Of a DNA stretch of 53,501 bases, positions 48,137 through 53,501 are shown piece by piece. Under the pieces are notes generated by a model, which saw only the letters and a program-made list of their open reading frames with translations, made no database searches and was not told the DNA's origin. The position numbers and the translations under genes are program-made. The stretch comes from Prolixibacteraceae bacterium. GTDB lineage: Bacteria > Bacteroidota > Bacteroidia > Bacteroidales > Prolixibacteraceae. Where the stretch lies: assembly GCA_003537645.1 (NCBI GenBank), contig DPRM01000033.1, positions 1 to 53,501 of the forward strand, in the 5' to 3' direction. Every line of letters starts with the position of its first letter. Positions within the stretch are counted from its first letter, which is position 1.

Positions 48137-49267
48137 TTAAATATTTACAAGCATTGGCATAATTAAAACCGTAAGCTTCCCGTCCGTTTCCCCAACAGGT
48201 GTAATTAAACAGGCTTTTGAAGGTTCGGAAAATGATAGCGAAACTTCCTCCGTATCGATAGTTTCAAGACACTTTGATAGATAATCACTTTTGAAACCAA
48301 TTTGAATAGGTTCGTTTGTGTATGAAACTGCTATTTTTTCAACAGCCGAGTTTTGGAGATCCATGTCTTTACCCGAAATTTCAAGCATTGAATTTTTTGC
48401 CTGAAGTATAATTAACCGCGAATTGCTGTTGGCGAAAATCGAAGTTCTTCGTAAAGCAGATACAATCTCATTTGTACTGCAATTGACAATCTTATCATTT
48501 CCTTTTGGAATAACCGCCCTGAAGTTCGGGTATGTGCCTTCGATTAAACGGTAATTAATCGCCTTGCTGTCGGTTTTAACCGCAACACTTTTTTCAGTAA
48601 TTAATAACTGAATCGTATCTTCACCATGTAGTAATTCAGCTATAATTTTTGCAATTTTTACCGGGAGGATTAAATCAAATTCGAATGGTGATAAAACAGT
48701 CCGGCATTCATACGCTGCCATTGTTGAAGCGTTTGAAGATGCAAATGTAAGCTTATCCATTTTTGATTCAATGAATACAGATGAAAGCATTGGCCTGATT
48801 TCGTCATTCCCGGCAAAATGGTACACCTTTTTAATTCCTGCAATCAGCAGTTCAGCATCCATTTTAATAGTTGTCATTTCAGGGTCATTTACTTCAACTT
48901 TTGAGAAGTGTTCTGAATTTCTACCTGTAAAATGGTATGTTCCGCTTTGGTGAATTAGATTTACAGCGTAGGTTTCAATATCGATTTCAAGTATAATCGG
49001 TTGCTCAGGCAATTCCCTAAGCCCGTCAAGTAATAGTTTTGCATCGATTAAGAAACTGAGTTCACATTCCTCTGAAATGGCACAATCCACCTTTGCCGTG
49101 ATATTTCCCATTTCATCGGCTCCGGTAACTTTGAGCGTTAAATAATCATCTATCTCAAACAGGAATGAATTATGGTCCGGGATGATGTTTGAAGGTTTAA
49201 TAACCTTTGAGACTGCTTTTAATTTAGCAAGCAGTTCATTTTTTGAAACTGTGATTTTAATTTTCAT
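48137..49267 (-). CDS. DNA polymerase III beta-clamp homologue
   Basis: A 376-aa sliding clamp of DnaN type, with three repeated domains. It opens ISKNELLAKL-like (TVSKNELLAKLKAVSKVI) and ends with the classical clamp terminus TVLIMPMLVNI (MPMRL type). Inner features include NSFLFEIDDYLTLKVTGAD and FASSNASTMAAYE. Its own clamp would recruit polymerase to phage DNA. The start follows the shared leader TTTAAAATCAAATCA. Confidence 0.88.
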   Translation of the reverse strand: MKIKITVSKNELLAKLKAVSKVIKPSNIIPDHNSFLFEIDDYLTLKVTGADEMGNITAKVDCAISEECELSFLIDAKLLLDGLRELPEQPIILEIDIETYAVNLIHQSGTYHFTGRNSEHFSKVEVNDPEMTTIKMDAELLIAGIKKVYHFAGNDEIRPMLSSVFIESKMDKLTFASSNASTMAAYECRTVLSPFEFDLILPVKIAKIIAELLHGEDTIQLLITEKSVAVKTDSKAINYRLIEGTYPNFRAVIPKGNDKIVNCSTNEIVSALRRTSIFANSNSRLIILQAKNSMLEISGKDMDLQNSAVEKIAVSYTNEPIQIGFKSDYLSKCLETIDTEEVSLSFSEPSKACLITPVGETDGKLTVLIMPMLVNI

Positions 49268-49279
49268 ATTGATTTGATT

Positions 49280-51922
49280 TTAAATTGCCTCTTGAAGTTC
49301 CTGCTCCTGTTCAAGTTCTATCATATCGAAAAGAGTAGGCATATTAACATTATGTTCTGCTCCCCTGCAGTAGCTTGCACCGTCTAAAAAGTATCGATGG
49401 TTTAACTCAATGCCAATACCATAACGACCTTTTAAAATTGCCCTGTATGGTACGGTAAAAAGCCCGGCAAATGGGTCTAATACAATGTCCCCTTTGTTGC
49501 TCATTTGCTCTATAACACGGTCAGCTATATCAAACTGCATTGGGCACAAATGCATTTCTTTTCCTTTGCTCCATTGAGATCCGTTCAGTGTAAGCATTCT
49601 TGTAATGTCAGTCCACACTTCGTCAGACCAGCTCTGCGGTTGCAACAACATAAATCCGGATGGTAGTTTGCCGTTTAATTCAAGCGTTTCGGCAATCTTT
49701 ACATTAAACTCAAAGTCGTATATTTCTTCAAGTGAAAAGCGTTTGTATTCCTGGAAAATCTTATCAGCTTCCAGTTTTGCAAGTTCTTCGGGTACCAGGC
49801 ATCGATTGCCTGAACTTCTTGCAAATCCGTGTGCATCCATCTGCCAGCGTGCCCGGCTGTAACCGGGTTTTTTTAAATCTTCTTTGGAATGGATCATTTT
49901 TTTTGTTTTGACAACAGGTTCATCAGCGTAAGCGTTTGTCAGGTCTGTTTGTGGTTTTCTGAATAACAGCAGATATTCAGGCATGCCGTAACCCATTTTG
50001 GTGCCGTCCTTGCACTGTTCAGTCCAGCCCAGCCTGTATGTTTGATTATTCTCGCGTACAACGTCTGTTACAATAGTTTTCATTCCCATAAATGCAAACC
50101 CGTGTTTGGTGTAATGGGAAATACAATCAGCATGAAAAGGGTAAACCGTTTGAACACCCATTCCGGATAAACCCATTGGAACAATTCTGTCTTTTACATG
50201 AATAGCTGCAATTCTGCCCGGCTTAAGAACATCGAAAAGGCGTGGTGTTAAAAAATCCATTTGCTCAAAAAACTCTTTATTGCTTTCTGAGTGCCCGAAA
50301 TCTGCATAGTTTGGCGAATACTCGTATTGGCTGCTAAAAGGAATCGAGGTACAAATCAATCCAACTGAATTTGGCGCAATTGATTTCTGGTTTGTCAATT
50401 CATCGACATTGTCATTGTTAAACATTTTAAAATGTTTACTTTCAATAACAATCCTTTCTACACCAATTTTCCGGTTCAAAACACTGGCCATTTCTGAATG
50501 GCTTAACCCGTATTTTTTAATAATTTCTGTCATATTGTGAACTAATTTTTTGTGATTTTCCCATTTGGTTTCTAAGATTTTCCTGATTCCCCTCTCTGAT
50601 TCTGTATAGATCAAATCTATACGAACAGTATTTTTTTGCAGGAATCTCTGCAGCCTGTGAACCGATTGAATAAAGTCATTGAATTTGAAGCCAATACCCA
50701 AATAAATACCCCATGAGCAAAACCTTTGAAAATTACAGCCCGAACCGGCTATAACTGGTTTTGCTGATAGTTCCTGAAATCTTCCGTAAGTAAAGTCTAA
50801 GATTGCCTGTTCTCTTTTTTCGTAATCCTGAGAACCGTATATTGAAGTTATTCCTTTGATGGCTTTGTCGATTGCGTGTCTTTCGGCTTCTAAATCATGC
50901 CAGATTATGCGACTTGCTTCGGGGTTTTCAGCCCTTAACTCCAAAAGCTTTTCAATTCTTTCAGATAAACTATCGCGCTTTTCTTTTGCCGCTTCCTGTA
51001 AACCTAAGGCTGCATTGCGAAACATTTTATATTGATTGTCTTTATCCAATCCGGCACTTTGATGGTCGGATGGTATTTCGTGCCAGCGCAAATCAAGTTC
51101 AGGTAAATTATACCCGATATCATCGTTTAGATCTCCTGTTATGTCGGATGGTTTGGTAATGAATATTGCCCACGATGAAACCCACAACCAAAACTCCTCT
51201 TCTTTGTGCGCGTGAAGGGTTAATTTATCGGCTTTTGTTGAATCCCTTTTAAAGAATCGTGTTTTTGCCTGCGAGACGTCCATTATGCCTAAAAAGTCAG
51301 CATAAGCCAAAAGCTCAATAAATTCATTTGGTGAAGGAGTGGCCGTTGCGACAAAACGGTAATTAACCTTGTCAGCTCCGCGGCGTTGTTGCATAGGACC
51401 GGAATCACCGGTGAACAATCTCATGAACTCCCGAAATGTTTTAGTCCCGCCAAAACCTCTTAATACTGAAGCTTCATCCAGTGAAGCCACCTTAAAATAA
51501 TTCGGGTTTAATTTTCCATCCCTTACACTTTCATAATTGGTTATGTAAATTCCGTCACCGTCCGCTTCTTCAATTCTGCGAATGAATTTAGGCGGCTTTT
51601 CCCATTTCAGAATATTAATTGCATCCTGTTGGAATTCCTGTTTTACATTCAACGGGCAAACGATTAGACCTTTTCCGGAGCCTAAAATCTCCAGGGTACA
51701 GCGAACTGCTTCCAGTTGTGTTACAGTTTTATGTAATCCAAAACTGGCGAAGCAAGCCCTGCGACCACCTTCAACCATCCATTTTACCATTAATTTGTTG
51801 TGGGTTTTAAGGTTTGGATTGATTCTTTCAATATCCAATCCGAAACCTTTTTTGGGAGCGATTTTGATTTTTGATTTTAAAAATTCGTTGTAATCCATGA
51901 GCGCTTTTATTGCGCCCTGCAT
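49280..51922 (-). CDS. SNF2-like helicase fused to DNA methyltransferase
   Basis: An 880-aa fusion. The N-terminal half (about 1-480) is a SNF2-type helicase with a variant motif I (FASFGLHKTVTQLEA; G-L-H-K-T instead of G-x-G-K-T), a variant motif II (ASLDEASVLRGFG), motif III (VATATPSPNEF) and a late motif VI (SVHRLQRFLQKNTV). The C-terminal half (about 520-870) is an N4/N6 methyltransferase with motif IV-like CTSIPFSSQYEY (S-I-P-F rather than P-P-Y) and motif I DPFAGLFTVPYRAI near the end, i.e. circularly permuted beta class. Helicase-methyltransferase fusions are proposed to modify incoming phage DNA for anti-restriction. It heads the replication operon. Confidence 0.85.
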   Translation of the reverse strand: MQGAIKALMDYNEFLKSKIKIAPKKGFGLDIERINPNLKTHNKLMVKWMVEGGRRACFASFGLHKTVTQLEAVRCTLEILGSGKGLIVCPLNVKQEFQQDAINILKWEKPPKFIRRIEEADGDGIYITNYESVRDGKLNPNYFKVASLDEASVLRGFGGTKTFREFMRLFTGDSGPMQQRRGADKVNYRFVATATPSPNEFIELLAYADFLGIMDVSQAKTRFFKRDSTKADKLTLHAHKEEEFWLWVSSWAIFITKPSDITGDLNDDIGYNLPELDLRWHEIPSDHQSAGLDKDNQYKMFRNAALGLQEAAKEKRDSLSERIEKLLELRAENPEASRIIWHDLEAERHAIDKAIKGITSIYGSQDYEKREQAILDFTYGRFQELSAKPVIAGSGCNFQRFCSWGIYLGIGFKFNDFIQSVHRLQRFLQKNTVRIDLIYTESERGIRKILETKWENHKKLVHNMTEIIKKYGLSHSEMASVLNRKIGVERIVIESKHFKMFNNDNVDELTNQKSIAPNSVGLICTSIPFSSQYEYSPNYADFGHSESNKEFFEQMDFLTPRLFDVLKPGRIAAIHVKDRIVPMGLSGMGVQTVYPFHADCISHYTKHGFAFMGMKTIVTDVVRENNQTYRLGWTEQCKDGTKMGYGMPEYLLLFRKPQTDLTNAYADEPVVKTKKMIHSKEDLKKPGYSRARWQMDAHGFARSSGNRCLVPEELAKLEADKIFQEYKRFSLEEIYDFEFNVKIAETLELNGKLPSGFMLLQPQSWSDEVWTDITRMLTLNGSQWSKGKEMHLCPMQFDIADRVIEQMSNKGDIVLDPFAGLFTVPYRAILKGRYGIGIELNHRYFLDGASYCRGAEHNVNMPTLFDMIELEQEQELQEAI

Positions 51923-51978
51923 AACATTTTGAAGTGTTAAAAGAAGTGAGGCCTATATAAAACAAAAAGTCAGGTCTC

Positions 51979-51992
51979 AGACATTTGTGTCT
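51979..51992. promoter_or_regulatory. Candidate operator dyad upstream of the replication operon
   Basis: AGACATTTGTGTCT is a perfect 5-bp dyad with a 4-nt centre, 57 bp upstream of the helicase-methyltransferase start at 51922. It overlaps another dyad, GTCTCAGAC (51974-51982). No good -33/-7 pair was identified nearby. Confidence 0.4.
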
Positions 51993-52015
51993 AAAACCCA
52001 ACTCGCTTTTATCTG

Positions 52016-52068
52016 TTGCAAATAAAAAAATAATATTTCAGATAAAAAAATTTATTTGCAATTTTTTT
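52016..52068. terminator. Inverted repeat/terminator between integrase and replication genes
   Basis: TTGCAAATAAA (52016-52026) and TTTATTTGCAA (52051-52061) are an 11-bp perfect inverted repeat, with TTTTTTT following on the plus strand up to 52068. On the minus strand no T-run follows, so stopping of integrase transcription is unproven. It may act as a regulatory structure. Confidence 0.45.
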
Positions 52069-53321
52069 TATTCAATGAGCTTCATTGCATCAATCTGATT
52101 TTGTTTTTCAATTGTGTAATACCTTGCAAATGATTTACTTTCGGGTGTATGACCTGACATGGAAGCAATCACTTCATTTTTTACACCCTTGCCATGCAGT
52201 CCACCTATAAACACCCTTCTTGCCATGTGGCTACTTGCAATTTCATTTAACGGCCTTTGTACCCCAACCCCTGTCTTTGGGTCCCGAACTGTTACAATTC
52301 TTGTAAGTTTAACAGCATCATCGGCAAATAAATCTTTAATGTAATCGTTGTATTTCTGGGAAGATATTAAAGGCAATATCATCCCCCTGGGCAAATTATA
52401 CCTGGAAAGAATGGTTAAAGCTTTTTCTGATAACGGTATTCTTGCAATTCTGGGATTGTCATCTTTTGTTTTCCCGGCAATATATTCTATGCAGCCATCA
52501 ACTATATTTGACTTCCTGAGTTTCATCAAGTCTCCAATCCTGCAACCGGTTAAACATTGAAAAACAAATATATCTCTTACCCGCTGCAGGTATTCTCTTT
52601 TTACCCTGGCATCAAACAACATATCTCTTTCAGCCAGTGTGATATAAACCGGTTCGCCGTATGTTTCAGATTCAATGTGAAATTTACTAAAAGGATAGTT
52701 ATTTGTCCATCCCATTTTATTTGCATGGTTTAAAAACGCCCTGAGATATCTAAATTGAGTGCTTATGTAATTCCGGCTTAATGATAAACCAATCAAATAA
52801 CTTTGGTAATCGGTTAAAAACTGAGGTGTAATATCTTCGAATGTTGCATCCGGGAAATACTCTTTTAATTTTCCCTCACTGACTTTTAAATGTCGTTTTC
52901 TGCCTTCGCTAAAGTTGGATTGAACACGATATTGCTTATATCTTTCAAAGAATGAATTACCATATTCTTCAACTTCCTTTTTCTTATTCAAAAACAAATC
53001 CAGGTGATTTTTTAAGGCTGAATTGTTTGGCTGTATGTCCTTTTCCGCAAAGGTGGTAAACCATGCTTTTATTTCGCTTTCCAGTTTATCAAGGCGCCTG
53101 TTTATATTTGCACCGGTTTCGTAATCCGATGTAATTACATTTCGTTTTACCCTTTGAATTTTATCTCCGTCGCTTGTTTTATCGGCCCAATGATTCAAAG
53201 CGCAACGTTCCCCGGTATAGTATTTTAATCTTTTGCCCCCAAATGAGACAAACAAATAAATAGGAATACTTTTGCTCTTTGGACTTTTTTTGTCCAAATA
53301 AAAATTAACGGTATGTTTCAT
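52068..53321 (-). CDS. int: Phage integrase (tyrosine recombinase)
   Basis: The start at 53321 (417 aa) is preferred over 53375 because the longer form would cover the promoter and arm sites. The arm-binding N-terminal domain (1-100) has the Bacteroidota-type opening HTVNFYLDKKSP. The core-binding domain spans about 115-205. Catalytic residues: R261 (LTGCRIGDLMKL), K near 284, H365 and R368 (SSHMARRVFIGG), H391 (MSGHTPESKSF) and Tyr at 401/402 (ARYYTIE). All are intact. The gene is next to the right attachment repeat, and drives integration or excision of the prophage. Confidence 0.93.
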   Translation of the reverse strand: MKHTVNFYLDKKSPKSKSIPIYLFVSFGGKRLKYYTGERCALNHWADKTSDGDKIQRVKRNVITSDYETGANINRRLDKLESEIKAWFTTFAEKDIQPNNSALKNHLDLFLNKKKEVEEYGNSFFERYKQYRVQSNFSEGRKRHLKVSEGKLKEYFPDATFEDITPQFLTDYQSYLIGLSLSRNYISTQFRYLRAFLNHANKMGWTNNYPFSKFHIESETYGEPVYITLAERDMLFDARVKREYLQRVRDIFVFQCLTGCRIGDLMKLRKSNIVDGCIEYIAGKTKDDNPRIARIPLSEKALTILSRYNLPRGMILPLISSQKYNDYIKDLFADDAVKLTRIVTVRDPKTGVGVQRPLNEIASSHMARRVFIGGLHGKGVKNEVIASMSGHTPESKSFARYYTIEKQNQIDAMKLIE

Positions 53322-53324
53322 ATT

Positions 53325-53364
53325 AAAAAGTGTACGCAACTTTTCAAAAATACGTACACTTTTT
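53325..53364. repeat. Inverted integrase arm sites overlapping the int promoter
   Basis: AAAAAGTGTACG (53325-53336) and CGTACACTTTTT (53353-53364) are perfect reverse complements of 12 bp; the same 12-mer is at 73-84 beside the left repeat. The pair lies just before ATG 53321 and around the -7 element (53345-53352). Binding of integrase there could both build the recombination complex and repress int. Confidence 0.65.
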
Positions 53365-53376
53365 AATTTAATCAAA
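53345..53376 (-). promoter_or_regulatory. Integrase promoter
   Basis: On the minus strand TTTG (53376-53373), a 20-nt spacer, then TATTTTTG (53352-53345) fully match the Bacteroidota pattern TTTG-N20-TAnnTTTG. Transcription would start near 53338, giving a short leader before ATG 53321. An arm site lies in the spacer. Confidence 0.75.
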
Positions 53377-53476
53377 TGGAACAGGTTTGAACTATATGAA
53401 TTGAATGTCTTTATTTTATTGGCTTTTCAGGTATAGTGTATAATTATATGAAATGGCTTAAATCTATGTAATTGAC

Positions 53477-53501
53477 CCCGGTAGGGTCACCACCACTTTC
53501 T
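53477..53501 (+). repeat. Right attachment repeat (attR core candidate)
   Basis: Exact 25-bp copy of positions 1-25, placed 156 bp upstream of the integrase start codon, the usual position of an attachment site. On this copy GACCC at 53474-53478 and GGGTC at 53484-53488 form a perfect dyad around CGGTA. Being cut exactly at the repeat is compatible with att-based trimming or with circular-contig overlap. Confidence 0.7.

Larger units (their letters stand above)
1..53501. mobile_element. Complete temperate siphophage genome / prophage
   Basis: The window holds all modules of a tailed temperate phage: integrase, repressor, recombination, replication, terminase, portal, capsid, long tail (1317-residue tape measure) and lysis. 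It begins and ends with the same 25-bp sequence. The long tape measure together with the tail tube and tail chaperone genes indicates a siphovirus morphology, which is inference. No host housekeeping gene is visible inside the window. The ends are either attL/attR of an integrated prophage or the overlap of a circular assembly; the sequence alone does not separate these. Confidence 0.93.

Noticed and set aside
1..53501. CRISPR array or diversity-generating retroelement
   Set aside because: No regularly spaced direct repeats and no reverse transcriptase were found.
1..53501. Complete tRNA gene
   Set aside because: Only a possible tRNA 3' end in the attachment repeat was seen; no full cloverleaf was recognised.

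Overview
The window reads as one complete temperate siphophage genome of about 53.5 kb from a Bacteroidota (probably Bacteroidales) host. It is either an integrated prophage cut exactly at its attachment repeats or a circular phage contig with a terminal overlap: the same 25-bp sequence opens and closes the window. The host call rests on four things seen here: promoters of the TTTG-N20-TAnnTTTG type (best at the integrase), absence of Shine-Dalgarno sequences with A/T-rich leaders before the start codons, families typical of Bacteroidota phages (DUF3853, BT0820-like HAD phosphatase, membrane-anchored LuxR-type HTH, Bacteroidota-type tyrosine integrase), and A/T-rich codon use.

Layout. 1-1131: left attachment repeat, terminator, an integrase arm-type site and a small leftward operon of three accessory genes, one of which (48 aa) is very short. 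1132-2218: lysogeny switch, with a leftward repressor-like gene diverging from a rightward Cro-like gene and a membrane-tethered LuxR-type HTH gene. 2354-12210: rightward early operon of tightly packed genes: SbcC/Rad50-like ATPase, RecT annealase, metallo-beta-lactamase-fold protein, SNF2 helicase, a small protein with an SSB-like acidic tail, a HAD phosphatase and a VRR-NUC nuclease. 12213-15529: a region of very different texture, with seven small same-strand genes separated by long non-coding spacers; several genes sit between perfect inverted repeats shaped like integron core sites (GTT... and ...AAC), and hairpins resembling attC sites lie between them. 15530-16333: a XerC/D-like recombinase broken by one in-frame stop. 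A terminator at 16344-16368 closes the opposing leftward transcription unit.

16458-43437 (leftward): lysis genes, tail spike, LRR-like tail protein, Dit/hub protein, tape measure, a glycosyltransferase inside the tail module, major tail protein, neck proteins, capsid, scaffold, head morphogenesis, portal and both terminase subunits. 43434-51922 (leftward): sigma-like protein, DnaB helicase, an initiator gene containing an iteron-rich origin candidate, HNH protein, free-standing DnaA domain IV, C5 methyltransferase, sliding clamp and a helicase-methyltransferase fusion. 52068-53321: the integrase, whose promoter is overlapped by inverted copies of a 12-bp arm site also present beside the left attachment repeat.

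How it fits together: the phage brings its own initiator, helicase loader target, clamp, recombination module and DNA methyltransferases, so replication and protection of its DNA depend little on the host. The most unusual element is the cassette-like region at 12.2-15.5 kb, proposed here as an integron-like gene-cassette array carried in a phage early operon. That reading is by eye: several modules have convincing flanking inverted repeats, but not every boundary could be assigned.
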